DNA of 11,984 nt from the NCBI GenBank assembly GCA_023264215.1, contig JALQSY010000039.1, forward strand, positions 1-11,984, read 5' to 3'. A program made the position numbers and the translations under genes. The notes below the pieces were generated by a model. It was not told where the DNA came from and searched no databases. It worked only from the letters and a program-made list of their open reading frames with translations. This document shows positions 5,382 to 11,984 of this stretch, in pieces. Within the stretch, counting starts at the first letter, position 1. Each line of letters starts with the position of its first letter. This DNA is from Candidatus Nanopelagicales bacterium. Lineage in GTDB: Bacteria > Actinomycetota > Actinomycetes > S36-B12.

Positions 5382-6584
5382 ATGAGCGACCCCGGTGCAC
5401 CTGTCCCCACGCCTGCTGCACCCTCCGACGCAGACGAGGCCGACGCCGCGTCCCCCGGTCCGGTCGTCGTCCCGGACACGCTCAAGGTGTGGGCCGGGAT
5501 GACGTGGCGGATCCTGGTCATACTCGCGGGCTTCGCCGTCCTGTTCCTCATCATGGGCCAGATCGCCGTCGTCCTCGTGGCGCTCTTCCTCGCGGCCTTC
5601 TTCACCGCGCTGGCCTCTCCGATCATGAACTTCCTCCAACGGCGCGCGCATCTGCACAAGGCCATCGCCATGGTGCTCGCGATCATCCTCATCGGCGTCG
5701 CGGTCGTCCTGGTGCTGTGGATCGTGATCAACTCCATCATCAACGAGGCGCCCGACCTGTCCAAGTCGATCCAGCAGTCCTTCAGCGAGATCCAGAAGTG
5801 GACATCCGGGCCTCCCCTGAACCTCTCCGACGACGACTTCAGCGGCTACGTCACGGAGGTGGAGAACTGGGGCAAGAACTTCGCGCTCGACATCGGCTCA
5901 TCCGCACTCGGTTCCGTCGGTGACATCGTGCTCGGTGGGTCGGTCTTCATCTTTGGCGTCATCTTCTTCATGATGTCGCGCAACATGATCTGGCAGTGGG
6001 TCATCAGCTGGATGCCGACCCGCTCGCGTCCCTACGTCGACACCTCCGGCCACCTCGCCTGGGAGTCGCTGGCCGGATACACCCGCGGCACCGTCATCGT
6101 GGCGCTCTGCGATTCGATCCTGGTCTTCATAGGCCTGCTGATCCTGCAGGTCCCCATGGCACCCGCTCTGGCGGCGATCGTCTTCTTTGGCGCCTTCATC
6201 CCCGTGATCGGCGCTCCCATCGCGACGTTCTTCGCAGCCATTGTGGCGCTCGCCGAGCGCGGACCGGTCATCGCCGTGCTGGTCATCGGCCTCACCGTCG
6301 TCGTCGGCTCCTTCGACGGTGACGTGCTGCAGCCCCTGGTGATGGGCAAGGCGGTGAGCTTGAATCCGCTCGCGATCATCATCCTCATCGCGATCGGTTC
6401 GATCCTGCTCGGCATCATCGGCGCCTTGGTCGCCGTGCCGATCGGCGCATCCATCTACCGGGTGCTGAAATACCTCACGAACCGCGATCCCGACCACCCT
6501 CTGCCGGGGCATCCACCTCCGGAGGACCCCGATCAGGCGGCGACGGAGCCTGCTACCACCGCGGCAGCGACTTCCCAGGGTTGA
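5382..6584 (+). CDS. AI-2E family transporter-like membrane protein
   Basis: 400-residue integral membrane protein of the AI-2E exporter family (PF01594; TqsA/YdiK/PerM relatives). A Pro/Ala/Asp-rich N-terminus (1-34) precedes hydrophobic segments near 42-58, 60-80 and 93-118. A mostly soluble loop follows (about 121-175), then segments near 181-199, 235-257, 262-290, 294-310 and 330-355. Signature stretches are FFGAFIPVIGAPIATF (268-283) and DGDVLQPLVMGKAVSLNPL (312-330). Family members have been linked to AI-2 export, to Na+/H+ antiport or to unknown cargo; the substrate is not readable here. The C-terminus (368-400) is a Pro/Ala/Thr tail. Its 3' end overlaps the convergent FAD-oxidase gene by 32 bp. 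Confidence 0.9.
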   Translation: MSDPGAPVPTPAAPSDADEADAASPGPVVVPDTLKVWAGMTWRILVILAGFAVLFLIMGQIAVVLVALFLAAFFTALASPIMNFLQRRAHLHKAIAMVLAIILIGVAVVLVLWIVINSIINEAPDLSKSIQQSFSEIQKWTSGPPLNLSDDDFSGYVTEVENWGKNFALDIGSSALGSVGDIVLGGSVFIFGVIFFMMSRNMIWQWVISWMPTRSRPYVDTSGHLAWESLAGYTRGTVIVALCDSILVFIGLLILQVPMAPALAAIVFFGAFIPVIGAPIATFFAAIVALAERGPVIAVLVIGLTVVVGSFDGDVLQPLVMGKAVSLNPLAIIILIAIGSILLGIIGALVAVPIGASIYRVLKYLTNRDPDHPLPGHPPPEDPDQAATEPATTAAATSQG

Positions 6585-7938
6585 GGATGCCGCGCGGATC
6601 GAAGGCCTCCTTCAGCCGCATGTGCAGATCCTGTGCGGGAGCATCGAGCTCCTCGGCGAGCGCCGGACGCTTGAGCAGGCCAATACCGTGCTCGCCCGTC
6701 ACCGACCCGCCATGCCGCAGTGCCACCGCGAGGATGTCCTCGAACGCCGCCAGTCCCCGCGCTGCGGCGTCGGCATCCCCGCGCGGCGTGACGATCGTCG
6801 GATGCAGGTTGCCGTCTCCCGCGTGACCGAATGTCCCGATGAGCACGTCGTGGCGTACGGCGATCTCCTCGATCTCGGCGACCGCCGTGGCGAGGGCACT
6901 GCGCGGGACCGCGACATCGTCGAGCAGCCAGTCGCCCTTCGCCTCGAGCGCCGGGATCGCCATGCGCCTCGCCCCCAGCAGCATCTCGGACTGCTCAGCG
7001 TCCTCGGACCGGTAGGCCTCGGTCGCCCCTGACCGCTCGCATGCACGCAGGATCGCGTCCGCCTCATCGAAGGCTGCCGTGCCGGGCAGATCCGACTGCG
7101 CGATGAGCAGCGCTCCGGCATCGATGGGCAGGCCCGACGGGCGCCACTCCTCCACGGCCCGCATGGTGGTGCGGTCGAGGAGTTCGAGCAGGCTGGGCGT
7201 CGCGGCCGTCATGATGTCAGCCACGGCGCGAGCCGCATCGGCCACATCCTCGAACAGCGCGACCGCCGTCGTGGCCGGCGGCGGCAACGGCCGCAGTCTC
7301 AGGCGTGCCATGGTGACGATCCCGAGCGTGCCCTCGCTGCCCACCATGAGCCCGGCGAGGTCGTATCCCGCGACGCCCTTGACCGTGCGCCGTCCGACGC
7401 GGGTGATGCGCCCATCGGCGAGGACGACCTCGAGGCCGAGGACGGCGTCGCGCGTGACGCCGTACTTCACGCAGCACAGGCCACCGGCGTTGGTGTTGAC
7501 GTTGCCGCCGATGGAGCAGAAGTCCTTGCTCGCCGGATCGGGTGCGTACCAGAGGCCGTGGGCGGCGACATGCTCGCGCAACTCGGTGTTGAAGATCCCC
7601 GGCTCGGTCTCGACGTAGCCATTGGTCGCATCGACACGCCGCACGTCGCGCATGCGCTCCAGGCACAGCACGAGGCACCCGTCGACGGCATTCGACCCGC
7701 CTGTCAGGCCCGAGCCCGCACCGCGCGGCACCACGGGGACCCGATGCTCATGGGCCGCCGCCATGACAGCGCTCACCTGAGCGGCATCACGCGGGAAGAC
7801 CGCAGCGAACGGGATCCCCGCGACCGTGCCCACCGAGCGATCGGCGGAGTAGGACCGCAGGATGTCGGCATCGGTCACGACGTCACCGTCGTCCAGTGCG
7901 GCACCGGCCGCGGCGAGTACAGCGTCCTCGGGGCTCAC
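6553..7938 (-). CDS. FAD-linked oxidase, glycolate oxidase GlcD / D-lactate dehydrogenase type
   Basis: 461-residue flavoprotein of the FAD-binding type 4 (PCMH) family. The FAD domain has PRGAGSGLTGGS (71-82), SIGGNVNTNAGG (142-153) and SEGTLGIV (201-208). The C-terminal cap/catalytic domain has HAGDGNLHP (372-380), GEHGIG (415-420) and FDPRGILNPGK (446-456). Such enzymes oxidise 2-hydroxy acids (D-lactate, glycolate, 2-hydroxyglutarate), passing electrons to quinone or another acceptor; the substrate is not determined. There are no GlcE/GlcF neighbours. I chose GTG 7936-7938, which overlaps the dacB stop as GTGA and has GAAGGG about five bases upstream. GTG 7944 is an in-frame alternative but lies too close to that SD. 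Last gene of the four-gene operon. Confidence 0.92.
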   Translation of the reverse strand: MSPEDAVLAAAGAALDDGDVVTDADILRSYSADRSVGTVAGIPFAAVFPRDAAQVSAVMAAAHEHRVPVVPRGAGSGLTGGSNAVDGCLVLCLERMRDVRRVDATNGYVETEPGIFNTELREHVAAHGLWYAPDPASKDFCSIGGNVNTNAGGLCCVKYGVTRDAVLGLEVVLADGRITRVGRRTVKGVAGYDLAGLMVGSEGTLGIVTMARLRLRPLPPPATTAVALFEDVADAARAVADIMTAATPSLLELLDRTTMRAVEEWRPSGLPIDAGALLIAQSDLPGTAAFDEADAILRACERSGATEAYRSEDAEQSEMLLGARRMAIPALEAKGDWLLDDVAVPRSALATAVAEIEEIAVRHDVLIGTFGHAGDGNLHPTIVTPRGDADAAARGLAAFEDILAVALRHGGSVTGEHGIGLLKRPALAEELDAPAQDLHMRLKEAFDPRGILNPGKSLPRW

Positions 7939-9146
7939 GCGCACCCTTCGACGATGGCCGCGACGGTGTCGATGGCCAGGCTCGTGGAGGTCGAGGGATA
8001 CGACGAGGGCCGACGGTTGACCATGATGGCGAAGCTACGCCACTGCCCGTCGGAGCCTTGCGTCACACCGGCGAGGGTCGAGACGCCCGTGAGGCTTCCG
8101 GTCTTGGCGGCCACCTCGCCCCGGGCGCAGGACGCCGGCGGCCCGGCGAAGCGATTGATGAGCGTGCCGGACCGGCCTGCCACGGGCAGGCCGTCGATGA
8201 GTGCGTCGAGCCGTGGATCGCCCAGGGCGATGTCCAGGACCTCGGTCAAGGACTCCGCGGTCAGCCGGTTGCGCCCGGACAAGCCGCTGCCGTCGACCAG
8301 CCTCAGCCTCCACGTGGCGAGCCCCAGCTCGCGCAGCACCTCCATGGCGGCCGCGGAGGATCCGCTCCATGTCGCGGGGTATCCCCGGGCCAGGGCCACC
8401 TGGCGGAAGAGCACCTCGGCCACGTTGTTCTCACTCACGCGCAGCATGACGTCGACGGCCTCGCGCACGGTATTGGGCCGGATGATGGTGATGCGACGCG
8501 CATCCTTCGCCGCCAGCACGCGGGACCCGGCGCGCGCATCGATTCCACGATCGCGCAGGGCCTGCACGAAGGCCGACCACGCGAGAGCGACGGTGTCATT
8601 GGAGTAGGACCCCAGCAGGGCCAGGGGCCGCACGGCAGCGGCGTATGTCGGGCGATCCCCCGGTGCCCACCCCTGGGCGTCGCTCGGCTGGGGGAACAGG
8701 TAGTCGTCCACGTCCACGGTGATGACGGACGCGCCCTTCAGCTTGCGCGCGGTCCGCTTGGCCAGGCTCGTCAGCTCCGATCCTGTCAGCAGCGGGTCGC
8801 CGCCACCCACGAGCACGATGCGCGACGCGTCGGATCCCTCCACGACACGCGTGGCGAAGCGGTGGTCCTCCCCCAGCGTGGCCAGCACCGTCGCCGCCGT
8901 CATCACCTTCATCGTCGACGCCGGGATCTGCCGCTCCTTGCCGCCATCGTCGGCCACCGTGGCATCGGTCGCGACATGCCGGACATGCAAGGTTGCGTCC
9001 TGGCCGAGAGCGGGTGCCCGCATCGCCGCGAGAGCCGATCGCTCTATCCGGTCGTCGGTCGGCGAGGCGATCGCCGGCGGCGCGAGCAGGGCGCAGGCGG
9101 TGCCGAGCGCCATCACGGGCACGGCCAGGCGGCGACCGAGCGTCAC
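7935..9146 (-). CDS. dacB: D-alanyl-D-alanine carboxypeptidase/endopeptidase, PBP4 (peptidase S13)
   Basis: 403-residue exported penicillin-binding protein that trims or cleaves peptidoglycan stem peptides. The N-terminus (GRRLAVPVMALGTACALLAP, 4-23, then AIAS) is a signal peptide with probable cleavage near 28. All three active-site motifs are intact: SxxK at 77-80 (STMK), SxN at 238-240 (SEN) and KTG at 348-350. DGSGLSGRNRLT near 285-296 is also typical of S13. The region between SxxK and SxN is shorter than in E. coli PBP4 but normal for actinobacteria. The start is GTG 9144-9146, overlapping the upstream SDR stop in a 4-bp GTGA; a longer frame upstream has no signal peptide logic. In many actinobacteria dacB sits beside tilS-hpt-ftsH, so its place here in an oxidoreductase operon is unusual. 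Confidence 0.93.
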   Translation of the reverse strand: MTLGRRLAVPVMALGTACALLAPPAIASPTDDRIERSALAAMRAPALGQDATLHVRHVATDATVADDGGKERQIPASTMKVMTAATVLATLGEDHRFATRVVEGSDASRIVLVGGGDPLLTGSELTSLAKRTARKLKGASVITVDVDDYLFPQPSDAQGWAPGDRPTYAAAVRPLALLGSYSNDTVALAWSAFVQALRDRGIDARAGSRVLAAKDARRITIIRPNTVREAVDVMLRVSENNVAEVLFRQVALARGYPATWSGSSAAAMEVLRELGLATWRLRLVDGSGLSGRNRLTAESLTEVLDIALGDPRLDALIDGLPVAGRSGTLINRFAGPPASCARGEVAAKTGSLTGVSTLAGVTQGSDGQWRSFAIMVNRRPSSYPSTSTSLAIDTVAAIVEGCA

Positions 9147-9982
9147 AGGCCCGCCCGCTTGCGTGCGACGTACTCGAAGAGCGAGGAGTGGCCGGTCGGT
9201 GCGAGCCTCGCCAGGACATCGCCGGCGTAGGTCTCGGGGCCGATGAGGACACGCGCCCGGCGGTGCACCGTGCCATCCACGATCTTGCGCGCCGCATCGG
9301 AGGGCTCGATCACGAGGAAGCGGTCGTAGGCGCGAAGTCCGGCCTCCCACTCCTTCTCGCTGACACCGGGACCGCGGCGGGCATGCCGGGCGATAGCCGT
9401 CTTGATGCCGCCGGGGTAGACGGTCGTGACCCCGATCTCGCGCGGCGCGAGCTCGGTGCGCAGCGACATGCTGAATCCGCGTACGCCGAATTTGCTCGCC
9501 GAGTACACGGCGTTGCCAACCGGCGCCACGATGCCGAACAGGCTCGAGACATTGGTGATCTGGGAGCCGGGCACCAGGTGGGGCAGCGCTGCTGACGTCA
9601 CGGCGATGACGCTGCGCAGATTGATCGACAGGAGCCAGTCGGCATCGTCGATGCTCACCTGCTCGAAGCGTCCCGCCAGCGCGACGCCGGCGTTGTTGAC
9701 CACGAGGGAGATCCGCCCGTGCTGCGCGAGCGTGTCGTCGACGACGCTCTGGGGGGCGCCTGCCTCGGCCAGGTCGGCCACCAGGGTCGTGACCTGGCGA
9801 TCCGGCCTGCGCACGCGTAGGCGGCTGGCGACCTCCTCGAGGCCCTCCGCGTTGCGATCGACGAGCGCGAGGTTGCTGCCGTCGCGCACGAGTCGATCGG
9901 CCACGGCCGCGCCGATTCCGCTCGCCGCACCGGTAACGAGGGCCACTCCCCCGTCGACGACGTAGTCACCCTGTCGGGACAC
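9143..9982 (-). CDS. Short-chain dehydrogenase/reductase (classical SDR)
   Basis: 279-residue cytoplasmic NAD(P)-dependent oxidoreductase. The cofactor motif is TGAASGIG (17-24). Asp42 at the end of the second strand (LALVDRN) suggests NAD(H) rather than NADP(H). NNAG is at 96-99, and the catalytic residues are Ser146/147, Tyr160 and Lys164 (YSASK). Classical SDRs interconvert alcohols and ketones. The C-terminus after about 230 is a family-specific tail. The GTG at 9980-9982 is fixed by AAGGAGG six bases upstream and leads straight into the Rossmann fold; it overlaps the end of the monooxygenase gene by 17 bp. A BVMO next to an SDR suggests an alcohol-ketone-ester sequence (the SDR makes the ketone, the BVMO inserts oxygen), which is inference. 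Confidence 0.93.
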   Translation of the reverse strand: MSRQGDYVVDGGVALVTGAASGIGAAVADRLVRDGSNLALVDRNAEGLEEVASRLRVRRPDRQVTTLVADLAEAGAPQSVVDDTLAQHGRISLVVNNAGVALAGRFEQVSIDDADWLLSINLRSVIAVTSAALPHLVPGSQITNVSSLFGIVAPVGNAVYSASKFGVRGFSMSLRTELAPREIGVTTVYPGGIKTAIARHARRGPGVSEKEWEAGLRAYDRFLVIEPSDAARKIVDGTVHRRARVLIGPETYAGDVLARLAPTGHSSLFEYVARKRAGL

Positions 9983-11438
9983 GGCTCTCCTCCTTGCGCG
10001 GTCGGGCGATGTAGGCCTGCGGATCGAAACGACGCAGCAGCCGGGCGAAGGCGTGCGTGCTCCCGGGCCAGAGCGCCACGTTGCGGCCGTGGCCATTGTG
10101 GTACCAGGACCGGCATCCACCCTGCTGCCACACCGTGCGCGCCAGGCGCTGGTCGATATCCGCGACGTACGAGCGCTGGGATCCCGGGCTGACCTCGAGG
10201 ACCATGCCCGAGGCGATCGCCGGCACGGCGTAGCGAATCTGAGCCTCGGTCATCAGCACCACAGACGAGTGGCCGAGTCCGGTGTTGGGACCTTGGAGGA
10301 TGTACAGGTTCGGGAATCCCGCAACGGTGGTGCCCCGGTACGCGGACATGTCGTTGTCCTCGAAGGCCTCTGCGAGCGTGCGCCCGTCTCGTCCGATGAC
10401 GCGATCGGCGAGCGGGGGCTCGAGGACCTTGAATCCCGTCGCCCAGATGATGACGTCGACGTCGTGCTCGATGCCGTCGGCGTCGACCACGCCCGACCGC
10501 GTGACGCGCTCCAGAGCGCCGGTCACGACCACGTTGTCCCGCATGAGCGCGGGGTAGTAGTCGTCGCTGAGGAGGATGCGCTTGCAGCCCATGTCGTAGC
10601 GGGGGGTGACGCGCTCCCGCAGGGCCGGATCGGTCACCTGGGCCTGCAGATGTCGACCGGCCATGCGCTCCCCCATGCGCCGGAACGCACCCTGCCGGGT
10701 GAAGGACAGCAGTTGGACCTCTCGCGCCCAGGACGACAGGCCACGCATCGCGCGCTGCAGCGGGGGCGCCCCGGCGAGCGCGGACCGGTACCACGCGGGG
10801 ACGCCGCGATCCCGTCGCGGCATCACCCACGGCGGCGTGCGCTGCATGACGACGACCTGCTCGGCGACAGGCGCGATGGCGGGAATCACCTGGATGGCCG
10901 AGGCTCCCGTGCCCACGACCGCGACGCGCTTGCCGGCCAAGTCGACCGAATGGTCCCAGCGGGCCGTGTGCATGGCGACGCCGGTGAAGTCGCCGACGCC
11001 GGCGATGTCCGGGGTGAGCGGCTCGGTGAGCCCTCCGCAGGCGCTGATGAGCGTGTCGGCGATGACCTCGCCGATCGTGGTGTCGACGTGCCAGGCGTCG
11101 TCGTGCCCGTCCCAGCGGGCTCGCAGCACCTCCGTGCCCAGACTGAGGGAGGGATCCAGGCCGAAGATCTCCACCACCGACTCCAGGTAGTCGCGGATCT
11201 CCTGCTGGCCGGCGAACTTGCGCGTCCATCCCGGCCACGGGGCGACCTCGAGTTCGTAGAGCCGGCTCTGGACGTCGCACGCGCAGCCGGGATAGGTGTT
11301 GTCGCGCCAGGCGCCACCCACGGCTTCGGAGCGCTCCACGATGACGATGTCCGTGACCCCGGCACGGCGCAGTGCGATTGCGGCGGCGATGCCGGAGAAG
11401 CCCGCCCCTACGATGCACGCACGCACTCTGCGAGTCAC
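9966..11438 (-). CDS. Flavin-containing monooxygenase, Baeyer-Villiger type
   Basis: 490-residue class B flavoprotein monooxygenase. The FAD Rossmann motif is GAGFSG at 11-16. WRDNTYPGCACDV (44-56) and WPGWTRKFAGQQEIRDYL (69-86) are typical of BVMOs. The fingerprint FxGxxxHxxxWD is at 151-162 (FTGVAMHTARWD). The NADPH Rossmann motif is VVGTGASA at 174-181, and the ATG motif lies in IIWATGF. These enzymes use NADPH and O2 to turn ketones into esters or lactones, or to oxidise heteroatoms; the substrate cannot be told. The GTG start at 11436-11438 lies six bases after a TATCGT -10 box and has no SD, so it is probably leaderless. First gene of the operon. EthA, MymA and cyclohexanone-type enzymes are relatives. 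Confidence 0.93.
   Translation of the reverse strand: MTRRVRACIVGAGFSGIAAAIALRRAGVTDIVIVERSEAVGGAWRDNTYPGCACDVQSRLYELEVAPWPGWTRKFAGQQEIRDYLESVVEIFGLDPSLSLGTEVLRARWDGHDDAWHVDTTIGEVIADTLISACGGLTEPLTPDIAGVGDFTGVAMHTARWDHSVDLAGKRVAVVGTGASAIQVIPAIAPVAEQVVVMQRTPPWVMPRRDRGVPAWYRSALAGAPPLQRAMRGLSSWAREVQLLSFTRQGAFRRMGERMAGRHLQAQVTDPALRERVTPRYDMGCKRILLSDDYYPALMRDNVVVTGALERVTRSGVVDADGIEHDVDVIIWATGFKVLEPPLADRVIGRDGRTLAEAFEDNDMSAYRGTTVAGFPNLYILQGPNTGLGHSSVVLMTEAQIRYAVPAIASGMVLEVSPGSQRSYVADIDQRLARTVWQQGGCRSWYHNGHGRNVALWPGSTHAFARLLRRFDPQAYIARPRKEESRVPTG
9989..9995 (-). promoter_or_regulatory. Ribosome binding site of the SDR gene
   Basis: AAGGAGG, six bases before GTG 9982, lies inside the last codons of the monooxygenase gene. 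It is the strongest SD in the operon and decides the SDR start. Confidence 0.8.
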
Positions 11439-11444
11439 CCGCCC

Positions 11445-11450
11445 ACGATA
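11445..11450 (-). promoter_or_regulatory. -10 box for the four-gene operon (leaderless)
   Basis: On the minus strand TATCGT is followed by exactly six bases (GGGCGG) and then GTG 11438. This fits TANNNT and puts the transcription start on the GTG. No good -35 hexamer was found at 16-18 bp. Confidence 0.5.
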
Positions 11451-11484
11451 CGGGTCTTCGCCGCGAAAATCCGCCCGACAAGCG

Positions 11485-11524
11485 CCAAGCGCCGCCCGGA
11501 CCGGAGGATCCGAGCGGCGCTTGG
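11485..11524 (-). terminator. Hairpin terminator downstream of katG
   Basis: CCAAGCGCCGC (11485-11495) and GCGGCGCTTGG (11514-11524) form a perfect 11-bp stem. The 18-base loop has a further CGGA/TCCG pairing. It begins 17 bases after the katG stop and lies just before the operon promoter. No U-tract follows directly; a TTTT occurs about 15 bases on. This is a typical actinobacterial terminator and insulates the monooxygenase operon. Confidence 0.75.
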
Positions 11525-11540
11525 GCGAACCGTGCTGTGA

Positions 11541-11984
<444 letters not shown>

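Noticed and set aside
6553..7944. Alternative GTG start at 7944 for the FAD-linked oxidase
   Set aside because: The SD GAAGGG would touch that codon; GTG 7938 has normal spacing and the common 4-bp overlap. The difference is only two residues.
7896..9230. Plus-strand open frame (444 codons) opposite dacB
   Set aside because: Low-complexity translation, antisense to an intact S13 peptidase with all three active-site motifs.
10053..11540. Long plus-strand open frame (495 codons) opposite the monooxygenase gene
   Set aside because: Arg/Gly/Asp-rich translation with no motif; the minus strand carries a complete BVMO with all fingerprints.

Overview
The window looks like chromosomal DNA from a high-GC actinobacterium (Actinomycetota). 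The reasons are the strong G/C bias at third codon positions, GTG starts, start/stop overlaps, TANNNT -10 boxes placed for leaderless translation, a SAM-IV riboswitch (a class known mainly from Actinobacteria) and a DUF4192 protein. The genus cannot be named. I see no IS element, phage gene, CRISPR array, tRNA or rRNA. Coding sequence fills almost everything.

Layout. 1-663 (-): 5' part of metY, O-acetylhomoserine sulfhydrylase, running off the left edge. 664-965 (-): its regulatory leader, with a promoter, a SAM-IV riboswitch, a 9-codon upstream ORF (uORF) encoding Met-Cys-Cys-Cys, hairpins and the metY ribosome binding site. 984-1946 (-): DUF4192 protein. 2030-2512 (-): a GreA/GreB-family protein whose Shine-Dalgarno (SD) lies in a strong hairpin. 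2689-3474 and 3482-4633 (-): an SGNH hydrolase 7 bp behind a flippase-like (LPG-synthase transmembrane family) protein. 4738-5358 and 5382-6584 (+): a glyoxalase-like (VOC) protein and an AI-2E-family membrane protein, divergent from the flippase gene. 6553-11438 (-): four overlapping genes, transcribed in the order flavin monooxygenase (Baeyer-Villiger type), short-chain dehydrogenase, D-Ala-D-Ala carboxypeptidase (PBP4/S13) and FAD-linked oxidase (GlcD/D-lactate dehydrogenase type). 11541-11984 (-): C-terminal part of katG, followed by a terminator-like hairpin.

How the parts work together. MetY makes homocysteine from O-acetylhomoserine and sulfide. Its leader can be read as sensing SAM (aptamer) and possibly cysteine (tri-Cys uORF). 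A 9-nt stretch of the aptamer is exactly complementary to the uORF SD and overlaps the aptamer's predicted pseudoknot, so the two elements may be linked. This is the most interesting signal in the window and the best candidate for something not yet described. The four-gene operon combines an oxidative pair (BVMO plus SDR) with a periplasmic peptidoglycan hydrolase and a 2-hydroxyacid-type oxidase. The start/stop overlaps argue for coupled expression, but no common substrate can be read from the sequence.
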